From: JAEUMG01 sp046349315
GTDB lineage: Bacteria; Pseudomonadota; Alphaproteobacteria; Rhizobiales; Aestuariivirgaceae
Assembly (NCBI GenBank): GCA_046349315.1
Contig: JAXMCQ010000006.1
Span: 184,057 to 248,056 of the forward strand
Length of the DNA: 64,000 nt
Direction of reading: 5' to 3'
Shown here: positions 7,485 through 15,746 of the stretch, one piece after another
Layout: each line of letters opens with the position of its first letter
Numbering within the stretch: position 1 is the stretch's first letter
Notes under the pieces: model-generated
Databases searched by the model: none
What the model was told of the DNA's origin: nothing
The model's input: the letters and a program-made list of their open reading frames with translations, nothing else
Position numbers and translations under genes: made by a program

Positions 7485-8045
7485 GTGGCCACAGGCGAGC
7501 ACGCCGACAGCGACCGGCGGGATTTTCTCTATATCGCAACCGGCGCGGTTGGCGCGGTTGGCGTCGCGCTCACTGCGTGGCCCTTTATCAATCAGATGAA
7601 TCCCGACGCCTCGGTCCTGGCGCTCGCCAATGTCGATGTCGATCTTGGTCCGATTGCCGAAGGCCAGAGCATCACGATCAAGTGGCGCGGCAACCCGGTG
7701 TTCGTGCGCCACCGTACCGCCAAGGAGATCGAGGAGGCCCAGGCTGTGCCGCTCGACGACCTCAAGGATCCATTGGCGCGCAATAACAACCTCAAGGAAA
7801 ATGACCCGGCGACGGACGTCAACCGCGTGGTCGGCGGCAAAGAGCAATTCCTGGTGATGATGGGCGTGTGCACGCATCTTGGTTGCGTGCCGCTCGGCCA
7901 GCAAGGCGATTTCGGCGGATGGTACTGCCCCTGCCACGGTTCGCATTACGACACCGCCGGCCGCATCCGCAAAGGACCGGCCCCGCAGAATCTGCTGGTG
8001 CCGCGGTACGAGTATCTCTCCGACAGCAAAATCCGGATCGGCTAA
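7485..8045 (+). CDS. petA: Ubiquinol-cytochrome c reductase Rieske iron-sulfur subunit
   Basis: 186 residues from a GTG at 7485 with AGAGGGG 10 bases upstream. An in-frame ATG at 7401 would add 28 residues before the twin-arginine-like SDRRDFLY and lacks a good ribosome binding site, so I prefer the GTG. A transmembrane anchor follows (about 20-40). The [2Fe-2S] ligands are in CTHLGC (about 129-134) and CPCHGSHYD (about 149-157). The protein transfers electrons from ubiquinol to cytochrome c1 on the periplasmic side of complex III. It is first in petABC, 16 bases before petB. Confidence 0.93.
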   Translation: MATGEHADSDRRDFLYIATGAVGAVGVALTAWPFINQMNPDASVLALANVDVDLGPIAEGQSITIKWRGNPVFVRHRTAKEIEEAQAVPLDDLKDPLARNNNLKENDPATDVNRVVGGKEQFLVMMGVCTHLGCVPLGQQGDFGGWYCPCHGSHYDTAGRIRKGPAPQNLLVPRYEYLSDSKIRIG

Positions 8046-8061
8046 GAAGGGCATTCATTTC

Positions 8062-9372
8062 ATGGGCGGGCATTCCACCTATCAACCGAAGAGCGCGTTT
8101 GCGAAGTGGTTTCACGAGCGCCTGCCGATCATGGATCTCATCCAGGGTCAGGCGCTCGATTTCCCGACGCCAAAGAACCTGAATTACTTCTGGACCTTCG
8201 GCGGCATCCTGACGATGATGCTCGGCGCCCAGCTGCTAACCGGCATCGTGCTCGCCATGCACTACACGCCGCATGTGACGATGGCGTTCGATTCGATCGA
8301 ACACATCCGGCGCGACGTGAACTACGGCAATATTCTCCAGAAGCTCCACGCCAACGGCGCTTCGATGTTCTTCCTCGCCGTCTATATCCACATCTTCCGC
8401 GGCATGTATTACGGCTCCTACAAGGCGCCACGCGAAATCCTGTGGATGATCGGCGTGATCATCCTGCTTGTCATGATGGCGACCGCCTTCATGGGCTACG
8501 TGCTCCCCTGGGGCCAGATGAGCTTCTGGGGTGCCAAGGTCATCACTAACCTCTTCTCGGCGATCCCGTTCTTCGGCGATACGATCGTGACCTGGCTGTG
8601 GGGCGGGTTCGCGGTCGACAATCCGACGCTTAACCGCTTCTACTCGCTGCACTACCTCTTGCCCTTCGTGCTCGCGGGTCTGGTCGGTCTGCACATCTGG
8701 GCGCTGCATGTGCCGGGCAACAACAACCCGACCGGCGTTTCGGTCAAGTCAGGCCAGGATACGGTTCCCTTCCATCCTTACTACACGATGAAGGATGCGT
8801 TCGCGATCGGCGTGTTCCTGATTGTCTATTGTCTCTTCGTCTTCTACGCGCCGGACTATATGGGCCACCCGGTCAATTACGAGATGGCCGATCCCCTGAA
8901 GACGCCGGCGCATATCGTGCCGGAATGGTACTTCCTGCCGTTCTACGCAATCTTGCGTTCGATCGACAACAAGCTGCTCGGCGTCATCGCGATGTTCGCC
9001 TCCATCGGCCTATTGCTGGTGCTTCCGTGGCTCGATACGTCGCGGGTGCGCTCCGGCACCTACCGGCCGGTTTTCAAGTGGTTTTTCTGGATCCTGGTCC
9101 TCGACTGCATCCTCCTCGGCTATATCGGCTCGCGCGTTCCCGGCAATATCTTCTGGGTCGACGTGCCAGCGCCGGAGGATGGTATGCAGCCCACCAACAA
9201 GTTCGTCGGCCAGCTCGCGACGCTTTACTACTTTGTGCATTTCCTGATCATTCTTCCGATCCTGGGCCTGCTGGAGACGCCGAAGCCGATGCCCGCATCG
9301 ATTTCGGAAGCGGTGCTTGCCAAGAACAAGCCTGCAATACCGGGCCATGCGGCCGCGGTGCCTGCAGAGTGA
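8062..9372 (+). CDS. petB: Cytochrome b subunit of the bc1 complex
   Basis: 436 residues from the ATG at 8062, an integral membrane protein with eight predicted helices. It carries haems bL and bH and both quinone sites. Visible hallmarks are the paired histidines (YIHIF and GLHIWALHVPGNNNPTG), GYVLPWGQMSFWG, and the PEWY loop within HIVPEWYFLPFYAILRS. Length around 430 is normal for a stand-alone cytochrome b; it is not fused to c1 as in Bradyrhizobium fbcH. AGAAGG lies 11 bases before the start. petC begins 17 bases after the stop. Confidence 0.96.
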   Translation: MGGHSTYQPKSAFAKWFHERLPIMDLIQGQALDFPTPKNLNYFWTFGGILTMMLGAQLLTGIVLAMHYTPHVTMAFDSIEHIRRDVNYGNILQKLHANGASMFFLAVYIHIFRGMYYGSYKAPREILWMIGVIILLVMMATAFMGYVLPWGQMSFWGAKVITNLFSAIPFFGDTIVTWLWGGFAVDNPTLNRFYSLHYLLPFVLAGLVGLHIWALHVPGNNNPTGVSVKSGQDTVPFHPYYTMKDAFAIGVFLIVYCLFVFYAPDYMGHPVNYEMADPLKTPAHIVPEWYFLPFYAILRSIDNKLLGVIAMFASIGLLLVLPWLDTSRVRSGTYRPVFKWFFWILVLDCILLGYIGSRVPGNIFWVDVPAPEDGMQPTNKFVGQLATLYYFVHFLIILPILGLLETPKPMPASISEAVLAKNKPAIPGHAAAVPAE

Positions 9373-9389
9373 GCCCGGGGAACAAGATC

Positions 9390-10208
9390 ATGATCATGCG
9401 CAAAGTACTCCTCGCTCTCTCTCTTCTTCTCGCCGGCATGGGCCTCGCGGGGGCATCAGAAACGCGCCACAACGCCAAGGATATCGCCTTCTCCTTCGAG
9501 GGCCCGTTCGGTACCTTTGACCGCGCGCAATTGCAGCGGGGCTACAAGGTCTACAAGGAGGTTTGCGCCAACTGCCATTCAATGCGGCTGATGGCGTTCC
9601 GCAATCTGAGCCAGCCTGGCGGCCCGGGCTTTAGCGGTCAGCAAGTCCAGGCGCTTGCAGCCACTTTTACGATCCAGGACATAAACGATCAGGGCGAGCC
9701 GTTCGATCGCCAGCGTATCCCTTCCGATCATTTCCCCTCGCCGTTCCCGAACGACCAGGCGGCACGGGTGGCGAATGGCGGCGCCCTACCGCCTGATCTC
9801 ACCCTCATCACCAAGGCGCGCGCCGGCTGGCCGGGCACTTTTGCCCAGCTCTTATTCGGCATGGGTGGTCCCGAATATGTCTATTCGGTCCTGACCGGCT
9901 ACGAAGAAACGCCGGCCGAACTCGCCTCAACCGCGCCGGAAGGCAAGCACTTCAATCCCTATTTCGAGAACGGGCCGTGGATCTCCATGCCGCCACCTCT
10001 GACCGACGGCCAGGTCAGTTTCGATGACGGCTCGCCCAATACCGTCGATGCGATGGCGCGCGATGTCTCTGCCTTCCTCGCCTGGGCCGGCGAACCCAAA
10101 ATGGAAGAGCGCAAGGGCTTGGGTTTCTCGGTCATCATCTATCTCGCGATCCTCACCTTGCTGCTCTATCTCGTGAAACGGAAAATCTGGACCAAGGTCG
10201 AACACTGA
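9390..10208 (+). CDS. petC: Cytochrome c1 subunit of the bc1 complex
   Basis: 272 residues. The signal peptide (about 1-24, ends GLAGASE) exports it. CANCH at about 58-62 binds haem c covalently, and a methionine in the GMGGPEYVYSVLTGY region is a candidate axial ligand. A C-terminal anchor (FSVIIYLAILTLLLYLV) holds it in the inner membrane facing the periplasm. ATG at 9390 is used; ATG at 9396 is the alternative. It is last in petABC and followed by a strong hairpin. Confidence 0.96.
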   Translation: MIMRKVLLALSLLLAGMGLAGASETRHNAKDIAFSFEGPFGTFDRAQLQRGYKVYKEVCANCHSMRLMAFRNLSQPGGPGFSGQQVQALAATFTIQDINDQGEPFDRQRIPSDHFPSPFPNDQAARVANGGALPPDLTLITKARAGWPGTFAQLLFGMGGPEYVYSVLTGYEETPAELASTAPEGKHFNPYFENGPWISMPPPLTDGQVSFDDGSPNTVDAMARDVSAFLAWAGEPKMEERKGLGFSVIIYLAILTLLLYLVKRKIWTKVEH

Positions 10209-10237
10209 AACTCGGCTTTTGCGAATCAAAAAATGCG

Positions 10238-10266
10238 ATGGGGAGAGGTGGATCACCTCTCCCCAT
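10238..10266 (+). terminator. Terminator of petABC
   Basis: A 13-base perfect stem, ATGGGGAGAGGTG (10238-10250) with CACCTCTCCCCAT (10254-10266), closes a 3-base loop. AATGC and GCATT extend pairing outside it, with an A-rich left flank. Only a short T run follows, so it may act in both directions. Confidence 0.7.
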
Positions 10267-10332
10267 TTGCATTAGTGTGCTTCCTTTGTCGCATTGGTAC
10301 GAGCATCTTGTGCGGATCGTTCAAAGCAGGGG

Positions 10333-11214
10333 GTGGCCTTGGCGAAATCTTTTCTCGGCATCATCGGCGGGTCAGGCATCTATGATCTCGAGATCGAGCA
10401 TGCGCGCTGGGAAACGATCGAAAGTCCCTGGGGCGAGCCGTCCGACCAATTGCGCATCGGAGCGATCGAGGGATTGCCGGTCGCTTTCCTGCCGCGCCAC
10501 GGCCGAGGGCACCGCTTTTCGCCAACGACGATCAATTACCGGGCCAACATCGATATCCTCAAGCGGGCAGGGGTGACGGACGTCATATCGCTTTCCGCCT
10601 GCGGGTCCTTCAAAGAGGAACTGGCGCCTGGCACCTTCGTGCTTATCGACCAGTTCATCGACCGGACCTTTGCACGCGAGAAGAGCTTTTTCGGAACCGG
10701 CTGCGTCGCCCATGTGTCGCTCGCCTATCCCATCAGTCCCGGCATCCAGGACCGTCTCGAAGCCGCGCTCAAGGCCGAGGCGATCCCCTATGCGCGAGGC
10801 GGCACCTATCTCGTGATGGAAGGACCGCAATTCTCGTCTCTGGCCGAGTCCAACCTCTACCGGTCCTGGGGATGCAGCGTCATCGGCATGACCAACATGC
10901 CGGAGGCGAAGCTCGCGCGCGAAGCCGAGCTTTGTTACGCAACGGTTGCCATGGTGACGGACTATGATTCCTGGCATGCCGATCATGGCGAAGTCGACAT
11001 CACCTCGATCCTCAAAGTGATGAAAGGCAATTCCGACAATGCGCGGCGGCTGGTTCATCGCTTTGCACGGGAATTTCCGAAGGAGCATGAAGCCTGCCGG
11101 ATCGGATCTGACAAGGCGCTCGAATTTGCGATCCTCACCGCCCCTGAAAAGCGCGATCCGGAGCTGCTCAAGAAGCTCGAGGCGGTGGCCGGACGCGTTC
11201 TGGGCAATCCCTAG
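10333..11214 (+). CDS. mtnP: S-methyl-5'-thioadenosine phosphorylase
   Basis: 293 residues from GTG 10333, preceded by AGCAGGG; TTG 10339 is possible. It phosphorolyses methylthioadenosine to adenine and methylthioribose-1-phosphate in methionine salvage. Family motifs are GIIGGSGIYD near the N-terminus, FLPRHGRGHRFSPTTINYRA (phosphate site), ISLSACGSFKEEL and YLVMEGPQFSSLAES, then IGMTNMPEAKLAREAE (ribose/purine site). An MtnP identity is preferred over PNP because of the MEGPQFS and TNMPEA motifs. It lies between the petABC terminator and ftsZ. Confidence 0.92.
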   Translation: MALAKSFLGIIGGSGIYDLEIEHARWETIESPWGEPSDQLRIGAIEGLPVAFLPRHGRGHRFSPTTINYRANIDILKRAGVTDVISLSACGSFKEELAPGTFVLIDQFIDRTFAREKSFFGTGCVAHVSLAYPISPGIQDRLEAALKAEAIPYARGGTYLVMEGPQFSSLAESNLYRSWGCSVIGMTNMPEAKLAREAELCYATVAMVTDYDSWHADHGEVDITSILKVMKGNSDNARRLVHRFAREFPKEHEACRIGSDKALEFAILTAPEKRDPELLKKLEAVAGRVLGNP

Positions 11215-11280
11215 GGCAAAAAGCTCGGCCTGCGAGTCCTGTCCCAAAATGAACAGGTTCTTACCCGCCTGCGCCGGTCC

Positions 11281-11357
11281 GATTCAAATTTAGTCGAATT
11301 TTCCGGCTCTGGTTAGCGCGCGTTAACCAATTCTTATCAATTGGGTAAGAAAGATTC
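11281..11357 (+). promoter_or_regulatory. ftsZ upstream region with CtrA-like and GANTC sites
   Basis: GTTAA-N7-TTAT (11322-11337) differs at one base from the inverted CtrA site GTTAA-N7-TTAA. An 18-base near-palindrome, GGTTAGCGCGCGTTAACC, spans 11311-11328. GATTC (GANTC, the CcrM methylation site) occurs at 11281 and 11353. Such elements control ftsZ in Caulobacter. Here the match is visual only. Confidence 0.4.
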
Positions 11358-11391
11358 GGGTTGGGGAAATCAGTTTGCGGACGCCACTCAC

Positions 11392-12960
11392 ATGAGCATC
11401 AATCTTACCGTTCCAGACCTCGCCGAGCTTAAGCCTCGCATTACCGTTTTCGGGGTCGGGGGCGCCGGCGGCAATGCGGTCAACAACATGATCGAAAGCC
11501 GCCTCGACGGGGTGGAATTCGTTGTCGCCAACACCGATGCGCAGGCGCTGGCGCAAAGCTCGGCGCATAAGCGCGTGCAAATGGGAACCGCCCTGACGCA
11601 GGGGCTCGGTGCCGGCTCGCAGCCGCAGATCGGGGCCGCAGCGGCCGAAGAGGCGTTGCCGGAAATCCTGGATCATCTCGCGGGCGCCCACATGGCCTTC
11701 ATCACCGCCGGCATGGGTGGCGGTACGGGTACGGGGGCGGCACCCGTCATCGCGCGGGCTGCCAAGGAGCAGGGCATCCTGACCGTCGGCGTCGTCACCA
11801 AGCCGTTTCATTTCGAAGGCGCGCGCCGGATGCTCACCGCCGAGCGCGGCATCGAACTCCTTGCCAAGAATGTCGACACCTTGATCGTCATTCCCAACCA
11901 GAACCTGTTCCGCGTCGCCAATGAGAAGACGACCTTCGCAGCCGCCTTCGCCATGGCCGACCAGGTGCTTTATTCGGGCGTTGCCTCGATCACCGAGCTC
12001 ATGACCAAGGAAGGTCTGATCAACCTCGATTTCGCCGACGTCCGCGCCATCATGAGCGAGATGGGCAAGGCGATGATGGGTACCGGCGAAGCGACCGGCG
12101 AGAAGCGTGCCATCGAAGCGGCCGAAGCGGCGATCTCCAATCCCTTGCTCGATGATGTTTCGATGCGCGGCGCCCGCGGCCTCCTGATCTCGATTTCGGG
12201 CGGTCCCGATCTGACGCTCTACGAGGTGGACGAGGCGGCAACCCGCATCCGCGAGGAAGTCGATCCCGAAGCCAATATCATCCTCGGTGCCACCTTCGAC
12301 GATACGCTCGAAGGCACCATGCGCGTGTCGGTGGTTGCCACGGGTCTCGCGCTCGACATGCCGACCGCAGCGCCGCAGCCTGAAGAAGTCCAGCAGCCGT
12401 CCCCATCGCGCCCAGTCTTCGGCTATACCGGCAAGCAGCCCATTCCGGTCAAGAAACCAATCCAGCCGGCGCCGATGGCTGCCCGCGTGGCACCAAAGCC
12501 CGCGCCTGCGCCAGCTCCCGCGCCGATCGCACATGCGGAGCCCGAGCCGGAAGAGGAGAGCTATGCCGAGGAAGAGGCGATGGCTCCTGAGCCGCAGCCC
12601 CAGCCGCAGGTCGCCCATGCGATGATGGCGGCGCGCGCCCAGCCGCGTATGCCGCAGATCGAGGATTTCCCGCCGATCGCCCAGCGCCAGATGGCCGCCC
12701 AGCAGAACCGTATCGAGCATATCGCCGAGCACGCAAAGAAGCGCAAAGGCCTGTTCGAGCGCCTGGCCAGCGTCGGCCTCGGCCGCAAGGACGATCCCGC
12801 CCCAACCCAACGCGAACCGGTGATGCAGATGCGCCAAGACCCGAAGATGCAACCCCAGCCTCAGCCCCGCACGGCCCCGCAGCCGGCGAGCCATGTTGAC
12901 CCGCATCTCGACGATGACCAGCTCGAAATTCCGGCCTTCCTCAGACGTCAGGCAAACTGA
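11392..12960 (+). CDS. ftsZ: Cell division protein FtsZ
   Basis: 522 residues from ATG 11392. It is the tubulin-like GTPase that forms the division ring. GVGGAGGNAVNNMI (about 20-33) and the tubulin signature GMGGGTGTGAAPVIA (about 105-119) bind GTP; the T7 loop NLDFADVRAIM lies near 220. After about residue 320 comes an unusually long Pro/Gln/Ala-rich linker of roughly 190 residues, typical of alphaproteobacteria, ending in the partner-binding peptide EIPAFLRRQAN. No clear ribosome binding site is seen. The gene stands alone between mtnP and a terminator, without ftsQ, ftsA or lpxC. Confidence 0.95.
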   Translation: MSINLTVPDLAELKPRITVFGVGGAGGNAVNNMIESRLDGVEFVVANTDAQALAQSSAHKRVQMGTALTQGLGAGSQPQIGAAAAEEALPEILDHLAGAHMAFITAGMGGGTGTGAAPVIARAAKEQGILTVGVVTKPFHFEGARRMLTAERGIELLAKNVDTLIVIPNQNLFRVANEKTTFAAAFAMADQVLYSGVASITELMTKEGLINLDFADVRAIMSEMGKAMMGTGEATGEKRAIEAAEAAISNPLLDDVSMRGARGLLISISGGPDLTLYEVDEAATRIREEVDPEANIILGATFDDTLEGTMRVSVVATGLALDMPTAAPQPEEVQQPSPSRPVFGYTGKQPIPVKKPIQPAPMAARVAPKPAPAPAPAPIAHAEPEPEEESYAEEEAMAPEPQPQPQVAHAMMAARAQPRMPQIEDFPPIAQRQMAAQQNRIEHIAEHAKKRKGLFERLASVGLGRKDDPAPTQREPVMQMRQDPKMQPQPQPRTAPQPASHVDPHLDDDQLEIPAFLRRQAN

Positions 12961-12981
12961 TATAATACCTTGCCGCAGCCG

Positions 12982-13011
12982 AATCCCGGCGGTCACACTT
13001 CCGCCGGGATT
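12982..13011 (+). terminator. Terminator of ftsZ
   Basis: AATCCCGGCGG (12982-12992) pairs perfectly with CCGCCGGGATT (13001-13011) around an 8-base loop, followed by TCTGCCTCT. It ends the ftsZ unit before bamD. Confidence 0.7.
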
Positions 13012-13099
13012 TCTGCCTCTATGAGGTTAAGGCGAGGGCCACGACAGGCCGTATTTTGACGTGGTTTGCGCGCTCGGCGGCGTGGTTTCGAGGGTTTGC

Positions 13100-14026
13100 A
13101 TGGGGACTGCCGCGATAGCGTTCGGGAATGCCTTTAAGGCGTTGAGCATTGCATTAGCGCTTGGTGCGGTAACGGCCTGCTCTTCCATGTCCGATTTGCT
13201 CGACGGCGGTTCGTCAACGAGTTCAACATCGAGCACGACGCGCGCCACCGCAGCCTCGGATGGCGCAGTGTCTCCCGACATGGCGGCTGCGGAGAAGAGC
13301 GAGCCGGTGGCCGACCTCTACAACAAAGGCCTCGAGTCGATGAAGAGCGGCGCCTACAAGACCGCTGCCAAGGATTTTTCCGAGGTCGAGCGGCAATATC
13401 CCTATTCGAAGCTCGCGACGAAGGCGATCCTGATGCAGGCTTACTCGCAGTATCAGCGCAATGCGTATGACGAAGCGATCAACGCCGCCAACCGCTTCAT
13501 CACGCTGCATCCCGGGCATCGCGATGCGCCTTACGCCTATTATCTCATTGCGCTCAGCTATTACGAACAGATCGGCGATGTGAAGCGCGACCAGACCGCG
13601 ACGAAGAAGGCGCTCGAGTCGCTGGAGGAAGTGAGCCGGCGCTATCCCGACACGCCCTATGGTGCCGATGCCGCGGCCAAGGCGGTCTTGGCGCGCGACC
13701 ATTTGGCCGGCAAGGAGATGGAAGTCGGCCGCTATTACCTGAAGCGCGGCTCTTATCTCGCCGCCGTCAACCGCTTCAAGACCGTCGTGATTGCCTATCA
13801 GACGACGACACAGACGCCGGAAGCGCTCTATCGGCTAACCGAAAGCTACATGGCGCTCGGCGTACGTTCGGAAGCACAGACCGCTGCCGCCGTTCTTGGC
13901 TACAACTATCCCAACAGCGAATGGTACAAGGACGCCTATGCGCTGTTGCAGAACGACGGACTGGCGCCGTCGGAGAACAAGGATTCCTGGATCAGCCGGG
14001 CCTGGAACGCCGCCAACCCACTCTAG
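13100..14026 (+). CDS. bamD: Outer membrane protein assembly factor BamD (lipoprotein)
   Basis: 308 residues from ATG 13100, preceded by GAGGG. A lipoprotein signal ends at LGAVTAC with Cys27 as the lipidated residue. A Ser/Thr-rich linker leads to TPR-like repeats from about residue 70 (ADLYNKGLESMKSGAYKTA, EVERQYPYSKLATKAILMQA). BamD recruits substrates to BamA at the outer membrane. The family is usually 240-300 residues. recN starts 49 bases downstream. In most relatives lpxC lies between ftsZ and bamD; here it does not. Confidence 0.93.
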   Translation: MGTAAIAFGNAFKALSIALALGAVTACSSMSDLLDGGSSTSSTSSTTRATAASDGAVSPDMAAAEKSEPVADLYNKGLESMKSGAYKTAAKDFSEVERQYPYSKLATKAILMQAYSQYQRNAYDEAINAANRFITLHPGHRDAPYAYYLIALSYYEQIGDVKRDQTATKKALESLEEVSRRYPDTPYGADAAAKAVLARDHLAGKEMEVGRYYLKRGSYLAAVNRFKTVVIAYQTTTQTPEALYRLTESYMALGVRSEAQTAAAVLGYNYPNSEWYKDAYALLQNDGLAPSENKDSWISRAWNAANPL

Positions 14027-14075
14027 CAGGCTGCCCCCCTCGCGCGAGCGCGCGGGACTCGGCTATAAGAGCGCC

Positions 14076-15746
14076 ATGCTGACTGCGCTCTCGATCCGCG
14101 ACATCGTCCTCATCGAAAAGCTCGACATCAATTTCGAGGACGGCATGACCGTGCTGACCGGCGAGACCGGCGCCGGCAAGTCGATCCTGCTCGATGCTTT
14201 CGGGCTTGCGCTGGGCGCACGCGGCGATAGCTCCTTGGTAAGGACGGGTGCCGACAAGGGTGTCGTGACGGCTGCCTTTGCACTCGCAAAATCGCATCCG
14301 GCGATCGCTTTCCTCGAAGAGCAGGGGATCGAAACCGATTCGGAACTCGTCATCCGCCGCATCCAGATGGCCGATGGTCCCAGCCGCGCCACGATCAACG
14401 ACCAGCCCGTGAGCCTCAATCTCTTGCGCCAGATCGCCGGGCAACTGACCGAAATCCACGGCCAGCATGCTGACCGCGCACTGGTCGATACGCAGACGCA
14501 TCGCCGCCTCCTCGATGCCTATGGCGCGCTTGAGGAAGAGGCGCGAGTGGTTGCCGATCTTTGGCAAAAGGCCAGTGCGGCTCAGAGCGCGTTGTCCGAA
14601 CATCAGGCGCTGATCGCCAAGGCCGAGGCCGAGCGCGACTACCTCACCCATGCCGCCGAAGAATTGAGGGCGCTGGCACCGCAAGCCGGCGAGGAAGCGC
14701 AGCTCAGCGAAACCCGGCAGATCATGATGAATGCCGAGCAGTTTTCTTCCGCCTTGAGCGAGGCCGAGAACGCGTTGCATGAAGGCGGCACTTTCACCGG
14801 CCGGGTCAATGCGGCCTTGCGCAAGCTCGAACGGCGCCGCGACCAGGCGGGCGGCCGGCTCGATCGCGTCTGCCAGGCGCTCGACCGGTTGGTGGTTGAG
14901 GCGAGCGAAGCCGAATCGGCGCTCGGCGAAGCGCAGCGCTCCTTCGCCTTCGACGCGCATGCATTGGAAAAGGCCGATGAGCGGCTCTTCGCCTTGCGGG
15001 CTGCGGCGCGGAAGTACAAGTGCTCGGTCGAGCAATTGCCGGAAACGTTTGAGCGCTTCGAGGGTGAGCTCAAGGCGATCGGCGACGGCGCCAAGGAGGA
15101 AAAGCGCCTTGCGTTGCTGGCCAAGGAAGCCACCATCGCCTTCGAGACAGCGGCCAAGAACCTGAGCGCACACCGAAAGGCCGCGGCGCGCGATCTCGAC
15201 AAGGCAGTCGCCGCTGAACTGGCGCCGCTCAAGCTCGAGCGTGCCCGCTTCGAAACGCGGATCGATACGGATACGGCGCGACCCGGCTCCCATGGCTTCG
15301 ACCGCGTCGAGTTCCTGGTCGCCGCCAATCCGGGAACGCCGCTGGCACCCCTGATGAAGGTTGCTTCAGGCGGTGAACTTGCCCGCTTCATGCTCGCCTT
15401 GAAGGTCATTCTGGCAGCGAAAGGTTCGGCGCCGACGCTCATCTTCGATGAGATCGATACCGGCGTTGGCGGCGCCGTTGCCGATGCGGTTGGTTCGCGG
15501 CTCGCGCGCCTTGCTAAGGGCTTGCAGGTCGTCGCGGTTACGCATTCGCCGCAGGTCGCAGCTCGCGCCGGCCAGCATTTTCTGATCTCCAAGATGCAGG
15601 AGGTCGATGGCGAGCGCATGGTGACGCGCGTCCATGTGCTGTCGAGCCAGAGCCGGCGCGAGGAGATCGCGCGGATGCTGTCGGGCGCCAAGGTCACCAA
15701 GGAAGCCCGCGCCCAGGCCGAGCGTCTGATATCCGGGCGCGGCTGA
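14076..15746 (+). CDS. recN: DNA repair protein RecN (SMC-like ATPase)
   Basis: 556 residues from ATG 14076. It holds and bridges broken DNA ends during recombinational repair. Walker A is GETGAGKS (29-36); the middle (about 150-370) is a long helical coiled-coil arm; the ABC signature is VASGGELARFMLALK, and Walker B is LIFDEIDTGVGG (about 454-465). Length matches E. coli RecN (553). The TGA stop shares a base with the ligA ATG, so repair ATPase and ligase are co-translated. Confidence 0.95.
   Translation: MLTALSIRDIVLIEKLDINFEDGMTVLTGETGAGKSILLDAFGLALGARGDSSLVRTGADKGVVTAAFALAKSHPAIAFLEEQGIETDSELVIRRIQMADGPSRATINDQPVSLNLLRQIAGQLTEIHGQHADRALVDTQTHRRLLDAYGALEEEARVVADLWQKASAAQSALSEHQALIAKAEAERDYLTHAAEELRALAPQAGEEAQLSETRQIMMNAEQFSSALSEAENALHEGGTFTGRVNAALRKLERRRDQAGGRLDRVCQALDRLVVEASEAESALGEAQRSFAFDAHALEKADERLFALRAAARKYKCSVEQLPETFERFEGELKAIGDGAKEEKRLALLAKEATIAFETAAKNLSAHRKAAARDLDKAVAAELAPLKLERARFETRIDTDTARPGSHGFDRVEFLVAANPGTPLAPLMKVASGGELARFMLALKVILAAKGSAPTLIFDEIDTGVGGAVADAVGSRLARLAKGLQVVAVTHSPQVAARAGQHFLISKMQEVDGERMVTRVHVLSSQSRREEIARMLSGAKVTKEARAQAERLISGRG

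Noticed and set aside
11323..12996. A 557-residue open frame antisense to ftsZ
   Set aside because: It mirrors ftsZ, is rich in Arg/His/Gly with no domain, and would run across the ftsZ promoter and terminator.
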